From Candidatus Woesearchaeota archaeon (GTDB taxonomy: Archaea; Nanobdellota; Nanobdellia; Woesearchaeales; ARS49): a DNA stretch of 24,695 nucleotides. Location: contig JAPLZR010000017.1 of the NCBI GenBank assembly GCA_026394935.1, positions 1-24,695 of the forward strand, read 5' to 3'. Shown in pieces: positions 1 to 8,120 of the stretch; positions within the stretch are counted from its first letter, which is position 1, and every line of letters starts with the position of its first letter. A program made the translations under genes and the position numbers. The notes beneath the pieces are model-generated. The model saw nothing but the letters and a program-made list of their open reading frames with translations. It was not told the origin of the DNA and did no database searches.

Positions 1-630
1 AATGATGTCCTAAACTTTTTTGCAAACATCTACCAAATACCAAACAAAAAAGAACGAATAAGCGAACTAGCAAAACTCCTGAAAATAGAACATTTGATGG
101 ACAGAAAAATCGATCGGTTCAGCACAGGAGAAAGACTAAGAATAGCATTCGCAAAAGCGCTCCTTAACAAACCAAAACTATTGCTGATGGATGAACCAAC
201 ACTAGGACTAGACCCAGACGCCGCACGCAACGTAAGAGACGAAGTCCGAAGACTAAACAAAGAAGAAGGAATGGCAATACTGCTAACAAGCCACTACATG
301 CACGAAGTAGAACAACTATGCGACCGCATAGCATTCATCTATAACGGAAAAATCGTGGACGTCGGAAATGTCAAAGAAGTAAAGCTCAAACATTTCGCAA
401 CTTACGATGTAATAATAACGCTCGATAAGAAACCGACAGCAACATTTGTGAAAGAAAATAACCTACAAGCCAAAAAAAACAGAATAAGAGCCACCCTCAA
501 TAATGAAGACGCAATGAGCACACTAATTGCAAAAGTACACGAAGCAGGCTACCTTGTAAAAGACATCGCAATCAAAAAACCAACACTAGAAGACTATTTC
601 ATAAAAGTACTCGGAGAACATGAAACTTAA
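1..630 (+). CDS. ABC transporter ATP-binding protein (5' end missing)
   Basis: Nucleotide-binding subunit of an ABC exporter; it hydrolyses ATP at the inner face of the membrane. The reading frame is open from the first base of the window, so the N-terminus with Walker A lies outside. Counting codons from base 1, an ABC signature variant FSTGER is at 40-45, the Walker B stretch LLLMDEPTLGLDP with catalytic Glu at about codon 65, and the switch His in LLTSH at codon 98. The C-terminal 70 residues resemble the tail typical of ABC-2 type ATPases (DrrA/CcmA-like). The last 11 bases overlap the permease gene, so the two are translationally coupled. The substrate cannot be read from the sequence. 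Confidence 0.95.
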   Translation, partial: NDVLNFFANIYQIPNKKERISELAKLLKIEHLMDRKIDRFSTGERLRIAFAKALLNKPKLLLMDEPTLGLDPDAARNVRDEVRRLNKEEGMAILLTSHYMHEVEQLCDRIAFIYNGKIVDVGNVKEVKLKHFATYDVIITLDKKPTATFVKENNLQAKKNRIRATLNNEDAMSTLIAKVHEAGYLVKDIAIKKPTLEDYFIKVLGEHET

Positions 631-1399
631 CAACATAATATCACTAATAAAAAACGACGCAGTAGTTATAAAACGCGTCAAATGGAGACTATTGGAAATA
701 ACATACTTCCCCTTAACATCAGTACTCATATGGGGACTTTTTAGCCTGCAGAGCAAACAATACGCAATACAAGCAGGCTTAATCGTACTCGTAGTCAACA
801 TGTTCTGGAGCTTTTGCCAACTAGCACAACAACAAGCCAACATCCTCATAATGGAAGACCTGTGGAGCTTCAACATCAAACACATATTAGTATCAGGAGT
901 ATCAGAATTCGAGTATATTATCGCCAAATTAGTAACGAGCACGACAATAGCAATCGTAATAGGCACAATGCTGCTAATAGTAGCAAACGCGTTCGGAGCA
1001 CCATTACTGGCAAACATAAAAATCGTAGCAATGCTGGCAGGAATCGCGCTCCTAGGCTCACTAGCACTCTCAATAGTCATAGCAGGAACAATACTCTTAG
1101 TCGGAAGAGAATACGGTTTTTTGAGCTGGAGCATACTGCAACTATTCATATTCTTCTCAGCACCATTCTACAGCCCAACACTGTTTCCAGAAGCAATCAG
1201 GTGGATAACAAAAATAATGCCATTCACACACATATTCGAAGCAGCAAGAGCAATAGCCACAAACGCACCAGTCGCAAACAGCACACTCTGGCACGCGCTA
1301 TTCATAACAACAACATACTTCTGCCTAGCATGGCCTTACTACGCCTGGGCAATCAGACACGCCAAGAAATCAGGAATGATGTCAAGAATAGCACATTAA
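620..1399 (+). CDS. ABC-2 type transporter permease
   Basis: Membrane partner of the preceding ATPase. The 259-aa product has a short cytoplasmic N-terminus followed by about six hydrophobic segments (roughly residues 29-50, 52-72, 106-128, 135-162, 171-190, 230-250), the usual layout of ABC-2 permeases. The motif around residues 183-200 (FYSPTLFPEAIRWITKIMPF) matches the family's characteristic 'P...P..l..i....P.t' segment before the last helices. It starts inside the end of the ATPase gene, which fixes the operon. The C-terminus overlaps by 4 bases with a small gene on the opposite strand. The transported substrate is unknown. Confidence 0.9.
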   Translation: MKLNNIISLIKNDAVVIKRVKWRLLEITYFPLTSVLIWGLFSLQSKQYAIQAGLIVLVVNMFWSFCQLAQQQANILIMEDLWSFNIKHILVSGVSEFEYIIAKLVTSTTIAIVIGTMLLIVANAFGAPLLANIKIVAMLAGIALLGSLALSIVIAGTILLVGREYGFLSWSILQLFIFFSAPFYSPTLFPEAIRWITKIMPFTHIFEAARAIATNAPVANSTLWHALFITTTYFCLAWPYYAWAIRHAKKSGMMSRIAH

Positions 1400-1518
1400 C
1401 GAATTGATACAAGAACGAAAACCAGCGCTGCAAGCAACATAAACAGCTTCAAAAACGGAAAATGATGCACGTGGTGCCTCTTTTTTAATGCTTCAATGTG
1501 TCTTCTGTCGTAGTTCAT
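1396..1518 (-). CDS. Small single-pass membrane protein (40 aa)
   Basis: A short frame running from ATG at 1518 to TAA at 1396 encodes 40 residues: a basic, His-rich N-terminal half (residues 1-17, KKRHHVHH) and one hydrophobic helix (about 20-38, LFMLLAALVFVLVS) ending in Arg. The polarity suggests a C-tail-anchored protein with a positively charged cytoplasmic head. A weak ribosome-binding stretch GAGTGAG lies a few bases upstream of the ATG. It converges on and overlaps the ABC permease by 4 bases and lies downstream of the 108-aa membrane protein on the same strand. No family recognised. The clear helix and compact fit argue for a real gene, but its length keeps this tentative. Confidence 0.5.
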   Translation of the reverse strand: MNYDRRHIEALKKRHHVHHFPFLKLFMLLAALVFVLVSIR

Positions 1519-1569
1519 GTACTCACTCTAGAAATAAAGATAAAAAAAAAGAATATAAAAAGCTTGCGG

Positions 1570-1896
1570 TTACCTGCTAGCCAGCTGCCAGATTGCCTTC
1601 AAAGCAACAATCAAAGATGCAGGGAAGACAAAAGTCACTATGTTGGCCAAAATCATATACATCACAGAGCCAGTAGCAAAAATGTTAACTGCCGAGCTTG
1701 CAGCTATGACCAAAGCAATAGTCGCAATCAAGAACTCCTGAACCTCCTTTGATGTAATGTTCAACAAACCAACAATCAAACCCAGCAACACCAAAATCCA
1801 CGTCACTGACGGCTTCTGCAAGGCAGGCACAAAACCAGCAATAACTGCCAAAGCAACTCCAATCAAAAATGCCCAATGTCCTGTTTTCGAATCCAT
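1570..1896 (-). CDS. Small polytopic membrane protein, unknown function
   Basis: The 108-aa product has four hydrophobic segments (about residues 8-24, 30-47, 54-74, 78-100) with very short loops, so it is an integral membrane protein. No enzyme motif or charged cluster is visible. The start is supported by a strong ribosome-binding site GAGGTGAT 6-7 bases before the ATG. A TATA-like TTTTTTATC is centred about 43 bases upstream, giving a leader of about 15 bases. The same leadered arrangement recurs at the genes starting at 9129 and 9237. No assignable function. Confidence 0.8.
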   Translation of the reverse strand: MDSKTGHWAFLIGVALAVIAGFVPALQKPSVTWILVLLGLIVGLLNITSKEVQEFLIATIALVIAASSAVNIFATGSVMYMILANIVTFVFPASLIVALKAIWQLASR

Positions 1897-2009
1897 AAAA
1901 TATCACCTCTGGAAGAGCATAATCAGAAAATCAGATAAAAAACTATGTTATTACTCAAGAGAGAATATAAGCCGAAATGGTTATAAACGGTTGAGGTGGA
2001 ACGAAAAAC

Positions 2010-2624
2010 ATGCTGACAAAAATACTTGAAAACAATGCCCATCTGTATGCAAGAGACACAGGATATCATACTGCAGGCGGAACATACCCGGATAGAGTAA
2101 GAAAAACTTTTGACAAAGACCTGCCTAAAATAAGACACGGAAGAATACTGGACTGGGGCTGTTCAATAGGTCAAACCACGATTGAGTTAGCCACACTGTA
2201 TCCAGACTCAACAATAGTTGGAATAGACATTAATCCCCGCAATTTATGCCTATCAGATGAAAGCATATCCAATGCAAGACAGGGATTTGACCGATTGGGA
2301 GACCACGTCATAAAATGCTCAGGAAGAGAATACAAAATGCCTGCCGGATTCATACTCGGCGACGGATTCAGACCACCATTTCCAGACAATACGTTCAATG
2401 CAGTCTTTTGCATGAATAATTTATACTATATGCATTTACACCGAACAAATGAACACATCAGAATACGGCTGCCTCAAATAGCAGACATCGTCAAACCAGG
2501 AGGCTACCTGCTAGTCTCAGGCAACACAAATTACATCGTTCTAAGAAAGATGAATGGAACTTTACGACAGCACAGAATCTCTGACAAGTTATGCTCATTG
2601 AAACATTATGAAAGATTGTTCTAA
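2010..2624 (+). CDS. SAM-dependent class I methyltransferase
   Basis: The 204-aa protein has the Rossmann-fold hallmarks of class I methyltransferases. Motif I is ILDWGCSIGQTT at residues 46-57 (Ser replaces the more usual Gly of GCGxG). The acidic end of strand beta2 is in VGIDINPRN (about 70-78), an Asp after LGDGFRPPFPD probably contacts the adenine ring, and a VKPGGYLLVSG strand lies near 160-170. The substrate-defining C-terminal region is short, so the substrate (small molecule, lipid or protein) cannot be told. The ATG is preceded by TTATAAAC centred about 26 bases upstream, and a GGTGG sequence also sits 10 bases upstream. It converges on the NurA-like gene with a 4-base overlap. Confidence 0.9.
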   Translation: MLTKILENNAHLYARDTGYHTAGGTYPDRVRKTFDKDLPKIRHGRILDWGCSIGQTTIELATLYPDSTIVGIDINPRNLCLSDESISNARQGFDRLGDHVIKCSGREYKMPAGFILGDGFRPPFPDNTFNAVFCMNNLYYMHLHRTNEHIRIRLPQIADIVKPGGYLLVSGNTNYIVLRKMNGTLRQHRISDKLCSLKHYERLF

Positions 2625-3595
2625 AAAGTATTCAGCAAATCGTGAGCATCCAACGCAGCCTCAACAGAGCTAAACACTTCTTTCGACTGCACAGCAAAAC
2701 GAGCGCGAAGCTGGGAAAGCTCATCCTTTTCTACCTGAGCAAACTTATCAGCATCAATCAAACCATAAGGATAACCAAGAAAGGCAGGGTCAGCAGAATT
2801 CGCAGAAAGAGCTGAAAAAGCTTTCGGCAAAGAATCCCGGTCATGAAGAAAAACATCACACCTGAAAATGTACTTTGCAGAAGGATGAAGCTTCACAAAA
2901 GCAACACCACCACCAGCATAATAAGACCAACAACCAGAAGGAGCAATATTGCGCAAAGCAACCAAAGCACTATTACCCAAATCAGTGCATAAAGTTGAAG
3001 TCTTGGACAAACCAAGAACAACAACTCCATTGCGCTGGGCAGCAGCGCGCAAAGAACGCAAAACAGCTTCCATTACCTCTCCCCTCGCCTCCAAATCACC
3101 ATCACGAACAAGAATGCCAGTCTTACACAACTCCTCAGCAAAACGAAGCTCCAACAGTTTCCTGACATGACCGGCAACAACAGCAGGCTCTGCACGCCTG
3201 CCTCCAAAACACAAAAAAGAATCAGTAGCATCAAAAGACAGCCTTTCCTTTTCAACGCCGTTTGAATCAAACAGAACAGCATCAAAACAAAGATCAAGAC
3301 CCTTCTGACAAGCTGAGACAACAAGGAAAAACTCCCTAACCTCACGGTCAACACGCACGTTATGATCATACCAACAGGCATGCAAACGAATAAACTGAAC
3401 ACTCACATTAGGACCCTTCAAAATCTCGCCATTACCACCATCAACAAACACCATCTGAGGACCAACAACCGGCTGAACAGCCTGAAACGAATCCTTCTTC
3501 AAAGGAATACGCTCATGAGAACCAAACAAGATAGCACTGCCCTGCTGTTCAAGACGCTTGGACAAAAACGGGATGATTGAATCAAAGGCGTGCAT
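2621..3595 (-). CDS. nurA: NurA-domain nuclease-like protein
   Basis: The 324-aa protein matches the NurA 5'-3' nuclease fold in motif order. FVDGGNGEI at 50-58 gives the catalytic Asp52; LVRDGDLE at 162-169 gives the second acidic pair; VLGLSKTS at 193-200 holds a conserved Lys; and FLGYPYGLIDAD at 272-283 is the family's C-terminal signature. NurA normally works with the HerA hexameric helicase and Mre11/Rad50 in end resection; none of these genes is in the window. The start is supported by a TATA-like TTTTATTA centred about 25 bases upstream, consistent with leaderless mRNA. The family call rests on motifs. Activity is inferred from the retained acidic residues. Confidence 0.8.
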   Translation of the reverse strand: MHAFDSIIPFLSKRLEQQGSAILFGSHERIPLKKDSFQAVQPVVGPQMVFVDGGNGEILKGPNVSVQFIRLHACWYDHNVRVDREVREFFLVVSACQKGLDLCFDAVLFDSNGVEKERLSFDATDSFLCFGGRRAEPAVVAGHVRKLLELRFAEELCKTGILVRDGDLEARGEVMEAVLRSLRAAAQRNGVVVLGLSKTSTLCTDLGNSALVALRNIAPSGCWSYYAGGGVAFVKLHPSAKYIFRCDVFLHDRDSLPKAFSALSANSADPAFLGYPYGLIDADKFAQVEKDELSQLRARFAVQSKEVFSSVEAALDAHDLLNTF

Positions 3596-3652
3596 AACAG
3601 AGAGAGAAAAACACCTTAATAAAACTTTATTGGTGATGAGAAATATACATTA

Positions 3653-4120
3653 CTAAGCAACAGCCCAGCCAACCAGCTTAATGCCGCCAAGAAGAGCGCC
3701 AAGCACAATAGCACCAGCAACAGCAACACCCAAAAGAATGGCCAAAAACGATTTCTTCAAGTTCATACCCAAAAACCAGGCAGCAAGAGACGCAGTCCAA
3801 GCACCAGTCCCAGGAATAGGAATTGCAACAAAAACTGCAAGACCCAACATGCCATATTTGTTGAGATAAGGCTTAACCTTAACCCTCGTGCGCTCCATAA
3901 AACGGTCAAAAGCAGACTGATACGATTTCACGTGCAATAATCTCACGTGAACAAACTCAAGGAAAAAGAAAACTATCGGAACCACCAGAATGTTTGCTAT
4001 AACGCAGACAACAAAAGCAAGCCAAGGGTTAGCACCACCAGCAAGAGCAACAGGAATGCCTGCTCGCAACTCACCAACAGGAGTCAAACTCAACAAGGCA
4101 GCCCAGAGCAAGATATTCAT
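3653..4120 (-). CDS. Small multidrug-export family membrane protein (PF06695-like)
   Basis: The 155-aa integral membrane protein has the features of the 'small multi-drug export protein' family: an N-terminal helix leading to PVGELRAGIPVAL (residues 14-26), a long polar loop, and the re-entrant motif IPIPGTGAWTASLAAW at about residues 100-115, where PGTGAWT is diagnostic. Despite the family name, transport activity is poorly defined. The related DedA-type fold suggests flipping or transport of small amphipathic molecules. The start codon overlaps the CCA-enzyme stop (ATGA), with a GGGTGA ribosome-binding site just upstream, so the two genes are translationally coupled. Confidence 0.85.
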   Translation of the reverse strand: MNILLWAALLSLTPVGELRAGIPVALAGGANPWLAFVVCVIANILVVPIVFFFLEFVHVRLLHVKSYQSAFDRFMERTRVKVKPYLNKYGMLGLAVFVAIPIPGTGAWTASLAAWFLGMNLKKSFLAILLGVAVAGAIVLGALLGGIKLVGWAVA

Positions 4121-5328
4121 ACGCTCACCCGCTCCCCAACATACGGCTCATTAAGCACGCGCTTCACAACTTTCTCTGGAGTGGTTTCATCACGCTTAAC
4201 TATAGCATAAACTCTCCCTTTTTTTATAAAAGTCTTCTTGTAAATACTCTTAAACTTCTTAACAGCATCAGGAATCTTCACAGGAGGACCCATCCAGTCC
4301 ATCATAGCAGGCAATTCTTTCTTATTCAGCAAAAACCACCAAGCACCAGAAGATTTCTTATCCCACACCCAGCCAGAATCCTTAACCTGAAAGTCTGAGA
4401 GCTGATTACGAACGTGCTCGAAAGCACGCACAAACTTAGTGCCGGCAACATCCTCCTTATCAGGCAAAGTCTTTACTGAGATTTTGATTAGATGACCTTT
4501 CATCTTTGAAAAATTAACAGACTTTTCAGCAAAGAAATCAACAGAAGGCTTTTTCAGGAAATCTTTAGCACCAGAAATGAATTTGTCAAGATTTTCCTGT
4601 GTCAAAGCAGCAGCAGCATTCCTGCCAAGCTGAACAGGGTCAACCAAAATCAAAGGACCCTCTGTCTTGGACTTGTTCATCATCAAAAGAGCCTTGCCTT
4701 TGTAAAAATTACAATAATCAAGAATGACCTTAGGCTTCCAAACTTTGGCAGCCTTCAACAAAGGAAGAAAACCATCGTAATACACGATTAAAATATCAAG
4801 CACGTGACCAGAAAAACCACGAATATAACTCTCAGCACCATAACAAAAATTAGCCTTGCAAAACTTCTTGGCAAGACGAATGTCGTTTTTCAAGTTTTTA
4901 CCGTTTTTGTTTACCCAGGCAACGTGCCAAGGAGAAAAGTCTGTAACATTCTCAGCCTGATCAGCTTTCTTGATGTCCAAAACAGGGATAATTTCATACT
5001 TTATCCCGTTCCTAACCCAAAAATAATCACGACTGCCATGAATACGCTCACAAGACTTAGGAAGAGCTTTTTCCAGCAAATTGCTCAAAACCTGATTATG
5101 ATGAGCAAAACTGAACTTAACGAAAATGTCAACATCGTAATCGCCGGAAAGCCAAGTGTCTTTCGAGTAGCTGCCGCCGAGCACTGCAGTTGCCTTGTAC
5201 TTTAGACGCTTCAATTCCTTGTTAAGCTGGGAAAGAAACTCATTAACCTCACCGAGAACTTTAGCACGCTCTACATCAGAAGGAATGACGTTTTTCAAGA
5301 CAGACTGGAAAATGGATTGGTAACGCAT
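4117..5328 (-). CDS. cca: Class I CCA-adding tRNA nucleotidyltransferase
   Basis: Adds CCA to tRNA 3' ends. This is needed here because the tRNA-Thr in this window does not encode CCA. Counting from the ATG at 5328, the polymerase-beta active site is GGSYSKDTWL at 51-60 followed by D65 and D67 in GDYDVDIFV. The third carboxylate is D118 in IIPVLDI. ESYIRGFSGHVLDILIVYY is the archaeal-type central-domain signature. The product is 403 aa, slightly short for the family (about 430-450). A TTG lies two codons upstream, but the ATG is preferred: a TATA-like TTTTTAAA is centred 25-26 bases before it, implying leaderless mRNA. It is divergent from the antiporter gene. Confidence 0.93.
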   Translation of the reverse strand: MRYQSIFQSVLKNVIPSDVERAKVLGEVNEFLSQLNKELKRLKYKATAVLGGSYSKDTWLSGDYDVDIFVKFSFAHHNQVLSNLLEKALPKSCERIHGSRDYFWVRNGIKYEIIPVLDIKKADQAENVTDFSPWHVAWVNKNGKNLKNDIRLAKKFCKANFCYGAESYIRGFSGHVLDILIVYYDGFLPLLKAAKVWKPKVILDYCNFYKGKALLMMNKSKTEGPLILVDPVQLGRNAAAALTQENLDKFISGAKDFLKKPSVDFFAEKSVNFSKMKGHLIKISVKTLPDKEDVAGTKFVRAFEHVRNQLSDFQVKDSGWVWDKKSSGAWWFLLNKKELPAMMDWMGPPVKIPDAVKKFKSIYKKTFIKKGRVYAIVKRDETTPEKVVKRVLNEPYVGERVSV

Positions 5329-5349
5329 AACCAAACAAACGAAAGCCTG

Positions 5350-5383
5350 TTTAAAAAGCTTAGTGGTAACTAAAGTTTAAATA
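5350..5383. promoter_or_regulatory. Divergent TATA boxes for cca and the antiporter
   Basis: Two separate TATA-like elements lie in the 77-base divergent spacer. TTTAAATA at 5376-5383 (+) is centred 26.5 bases before the antiporter ATG. TTTTTAAA on the minus strand (5350-5357) is centred 25.5 bases before the cca ATG. Both spacings predict transcription starting at the start codon. Confidence 0.65.
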
Positions 5384-5405
5384 GACGCCAACCAAATAAC
5401 AAACA

Positions 5406-6578
5406 ATGCAAGAAGCGCTGATAATAACAACAGCAATCGCATTCTTACTATTCACAGGAGTATTGTGCTCCTGGATAGGAAACAAACTAAGAATACCAGA
5501 CGTACTACTGCTATTACTGGCAGGAATGCTCTTCGGAGCAATACAATACAAAAATGAAGCGCTCATAGAATTCCCAACAGTATTCCTCACCAGCGTAGCA
5601 ATACTCGCGCTGGCAATGATAGTATTTGACAGCACAGCAAGACTGCGGTTACGAGAACTAGACACGTTCAGCTCAAAAGCAATCAACCTGACATTCATAA
5701 ACACAATATTCACGCTCGTACTCTTCGCAGCAGCAGCACACTACATACTCAGCCTGCCATTCTGGAGCAGCCTGCTACTGGCAGCAATAGTGACAGGAAC
5801 ATCACCAGAAGTAATGCTGATGTACGGCGGAAAATCAAAAACACTCACGCTCCTGAAACTGGAAAGCATATTCAACACTCCACTCACAGTAATCCTGCCA
5901 TTCTTAGTTTTAGACTTAATGAACAGCATCAAAACAACAATGCTGGCGGAAATAATAGAACAAGCAACACCATTCGTAATGAAATTCATAGTAGGAATAG
6001 GAGCAGGCATCTTTGTAGGCATAGTATTATTCAAAGTAGTACAAAAAGCACACACACAATTATACTCGCCACTAGCAGTCATCGTAGCAGCACTACTGTC
6101 TTACGTATTAGCTGAGAATCTAGGGGGCTCGGGAGTACTGGCGGTCACTGCACTCGGACTATTCTTCGGCAATGTTTACGTCAAGGAGAAAATAAACCTG
6201 CTCCAAGCAGAAAGCGTACTCGCAAAAGCACTGTACATACTGGTATTCATGCTCACAGGACTAATAATCAAAATACCATACACAAAAGAATTCCTCATAA
6301 CCTCAGGAATACTGTTCGGAGCATACACGGCAATAAGATTTGTATCATGCTGGTTCAGCGTACACAAAGAATACAGCACAAACGAGATTGTTTACATGGC
6401 GCTAAACGCGCCAAAAGGAATAGCAACAGCAGCAGTGGTGTTTATTCTTGCAGTACACAACATTGAAACAATGACAACAGTAATAGACATGACATTCGCG
6501 TTCATATTGTACAGCATAATATTATCATCAATCACAACCTGGGTGACAAACCTTGAAAACCATACTGCTCGACACTAA
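5406..6578 (+). CDS. Cation/proton antiporter, membrane domain only
   Basis: The 390-aa, strongly hydrophobic protein has about 11-12 predicted helices and looks like the membrane domain of the CPA (NhaP/KefB/NapA-like) superfamily. LRIPDVLLLLLAGMLFGAI (about residues 27-45) is the typical second-helix motif 'ipdvlgyLlaGillG'. TGTSPEVML (about 130) occupies the place of the TDP/TSP unwound-helix motif that binds the ion. ENLGGSGVLAV (about 237-247) matches the conserved late segment. There is no C-terminal RCK/TrkA domain. It exchanges Na+ or K+ for H+ across the membrane; the ion preference is not readable. It ends 26 bases inside the PIN gene. Confidence 0.85.
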   Translation: MQEALIITTAIAFLLFTGVLCSWIGNKLRIPDVLLLLLAGMLFGAIQYKNEALIEFPTVFLTSVAILALAMIVFDSTARLRLRELDTFSSKAINLTFINTIFTLVLFAAAAHYILSLPFWSSLLLAAIVTGTSPEVMLMYGGKSKTLTLLKLESIFNTPLTVILPFLVLDLMNSIKTTMLAEIIEQATPFVMKFIVGIGAGIFVGIVLFKVVQKAHTQLYSPLAVIVAALLSYVLAENLGGSGVLAVTALGLFFGNVYVKEKINLLQAESVLAKALYILVFMLTGLIIKIPYTKEFLITSGILFGAYTAIRFVSCWFSVHKEYSTNEIVYMALNAPKGIATAAVVFILAVHNIETMTTVIDMTFAFILYSIILSSITTWVTNLENHTARH

Positions 6579-6936
6579 CTTTTTAGTAGAATGCGCGAAA
6601 AACAGGATAGACATACACGAAGAGCTGAGGAGAATACTGGACTTCTCATTTGAAGTTGCAATACTTGACAGGACGATGGAAGAACTTGATGAGATAATAG
6701 CGCGAGGCAAAAAAGAAGGACAGGCAGCAAAACTCGCAAAAATGATACTAATGACGAAAAGAGTCACCGTAATACCCACAGAAGGAGGGCACACTGACAA
6801 TTTACTTCTAGACAAAGCAGACGAAAACAACATCATAGCAACAATGGACAAAGAATTGAAACAAAGACTCAAAAGAAAAAAACAAGATGTCGTCATAATG
6901 AGAGGAAAGAACAGGCTGACGGTGATTGGGGCTTAG
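6553..6936 (+). CDS. PIN-domain ribonuclease-like protein (Fcf1/VapC9-like)
   Basis: The 127-aa protein is a single PIN domain. The four acidic active-site residues are visible: D7 in LLDTNFLV, E44 in TMEELDEI, D82 in HTDNLLL and D99 in TMDKELKQRL. The start is TTG, chosen because GGGTGA lies 6 bases upstream and the reading gives the canonical PIN N-terminus immediately. The gene sits directly before Rpo7-Spt4-eS24-eS31, the position this single-domain PIN protein commonly holds in archaea. There it is thought to act on RNA (rRNA processing or quality control) rather than as a toxin. No antitoxin gene adjoins it. Confidence 0.9.
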   Translation: MKTILLDTNFLVECAKNRIDIHEELRRILDFSFEVAILDRTMEELDEIIARGKKEGQAAKLAKMILMTKRVTVIPTEGGHTDNLLLDKADENNIIATMDKELKQRLKRKKQDVVIMRGKNRLTVIGA

Positions 6937-6949
6937 CTTTAGAAACCTT

Positions 6950-7023
6950 TTTAAATACCCCCTTGGTTCACCGACAATAGGATGAGATAACGGAGGTTCT
7001 ACAAACAACCGTTATTGATGGAG
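6950..7023 (+). promoter_or_regulatory. Rpo7 operon promoter and structured leader
   Basis: TTTAAATA at 6950-6957 is a TATA box centred about 75 bases before the Rpo7 ATG, so transcription should begin near 6980 and leave a leader of about 49 bases. The leader contains an inverted repeat ATAACGG (6987-6993) / CCGTTAT (7009-7015), extendable by a G-U pair, with a 15-base loop. A ribosome-binding GGAG follows at 7020-7023, just after the hairpin. Most other single-gene promoters here look leaderless, so the leader is exceptional. It could serve translational control, but that is inference. Confidence 0.6.
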
Positions 7024-7028
7024 ACCAA

Positions 7029-7631
7029 ATGTTTTACAAAACAGAAGTAAGAGACCACATAAGAGTACCGCCAAGATTCTTTGAATTTGACGTAAACGAA
7101 GCAGTGCTCAAAGCAGTCAAACAAAAGTATGACGGACTGATAGACCCGAACCTAGGAGTAATAATAGACGTTGCAAACATCAAAGCAATAGGAGAAGGCA
7201 TCATAATACCAGGAGACGGAGCAAGCTACTACGATACAACTTTTGAATTATTGGCATTCCAGCCAGAACTCCAAGAAATCATACCAGGCAAGATAAAAGA
7301 CATAGCAGACTTTGGAGCGTTCATCACACTCGGACCAATAGACGGAATGATACACATCTCACAAACAATGGACGATTTCGTAAGCTTTGCAAAAGACAAA
7401 ACATTAAGCGGAAGAGACAGCAAAAGAACACTAAGAGTAGGAGACTTGTGCAGAGCAAGAGTAATAGCAGTATCGTTCAAGGATGTAACCAATCCAAAGA
7501 TAGGATTGACTATGAGACAGCCAGGACTGGGAAAACTAGAGTGGATAGCGGCAGAAGAAGCACCAGTTGCTGCACCAAAAGAAGAAAAGAAAGCAGAGAA
7601 GAAAACTGAGAAGAAGAAGGTGAAAGCATGA
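7029..7631 (+). CDS. rpo7: RNA polymerase subunit Rpo7 (RpoE')
   Basis: Stalk subunit of archaeal RNA polymerase (homologue of Rpb7). With Rpo4 it binds nascent RNA and aids open-complex formation and termination. The N-terminal tip domain (about residues 1-80) begins MFYKTEVRDHIRVPP, the family's conserved start. An S1/OB domain follows with GKIKDIADFGAFITLGPIDG (about 87-106) and IGLTMRQPGLG near 160-170. The last 30 residues are a Lys/Glu/Ala-rich tail not needed for the fold. The start is supported by GGAG 5 bases upstream. The stop overlaps the Spt4 start (ATGA). At 200 aa it is slightly longer than usual because of the tail. Confidence 0.97.
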   Translation: MFYKTEVRDHIRVPPRFFEFDVNEAVLKAVKQKYDGLIDPNLGVIIDVANIKAIGEGIIIPGDGASYYDTTFELLAFQPELQEIIPGKIKDIADFGAFITLGPIDGMIHISQTMDDFVSFAKDKTLSGRDSKRTLRVGDLCRARVIAVSFKDVTNPKIGLTMRQPGLGKLEWIAAEEAPVAAPKEEKKAEKKTEKKKVKA

Positions 7632-7816
7632 GCAAGAAAAAAGCATGCAGAAGATGCAAATTCTTCTTTGAAGGAGAAGACTGCCCAAACTGCAAAACAA
7701 CACAATCAGTAACAAACTGGAAAGGACGCATATTCATCATTGATGCCAAAAAAAGCGACATAGCCAAAAAAATAGGTGTGGAAACAGACGGCGAATACGC
7801 GATAAAGGTGACATAA
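7628..7816 (+). CDS. spt4: Transcription elongation factor Spt4 (RpoE'')
   Basis: The 62-aa zinc-ribbon protein partners Spt5 to form the clamp-closing processivity factor of RNA polymerase. The four zinc ligands are visible as CRRC (7-10) and CPNC (19-22). The downstream strand segment GRIFIIDAKKSDIAKKIGV is the conserved Spt5-binding region, and the final GEYAIKV matches the family end. It overlaps the Rpo7 stop by 4 bases and ends immediately before the eS24 ATG, so it belongs to the Rpo7 operon. It was formerly annotated as RNA polymerase subunit E''. Confidence 0.96.
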   Translation: MSKKKACRRCKFFFEGEDCPNCKTTQSVTNWKGRIFIIDAKKSDIAKKIGVETDGEYAIKVT

Positions 7817-8116
7817 ATGGAACTGAACATAAAAGAAAAAATAAATCCGCTATTACATAGAAAGGAACTGACAGGAGACATAACATTCACAGGAACAACT
7901 CCGAGCAACAAACAAGTACAGGAAGAAATAGCCAAAAAATTAGGAGTACAAACAGAACTAGTGGCAATAAGGCACATATACGGAGCATTCGGCGGAGGAA
8001 AAGCCTCATTTGAAGCATACGCTTACGACACAAAAGAACAATTTGACAAAATAGAACCAAAGAAGAAAGAAAAGAAAGCAGAACCAGGAGCAACACCAGC
8101 TCCTGCGAAGAAGTGA
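7817..8116 (+). CDS. rps24e: Ribosomal protein eS24
   Basis: Small-subunit ribosomal protein shared by archaea and eukaryotes. The 99-aa product has the canonical eS24 order: a strand with NPLLHRKELTGDITF (10-24), TPSNKQVQEEIAKKLGV (28-44), and HIYGAFGGGKASFEAYAYD (53-71), followed by a basic, Lys/Ala/Pro-rich tail. The ATG follows the Spt4 stop with no gap, and AAGGTGAC just upstream serves as ribosome-binding site. Its place between Spt4 and eS31 is conserved in many archaea. The DUF359 gene that often intervenes is absent here. Confidence 0.96.
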   Translation: MELNIKEKINPLLHRKELTGDITFTGTTPSNKQVQEEIAKKLGVQTELVAIRHIYGAFGGGKASFEAYAYDTKEQFDKIEPKKKEKKAEPGATPAPAKK

Positions 8117-8120
8117 GAAC

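Noticed and set aside
6553..6936. PIN protein as a VapC toxin
   Set aside because: No antitoxin gene adjoins it, and its place next to Rpo7-Spt4-eS24-eS31 matches a housekeeping archaeal PIN protein.
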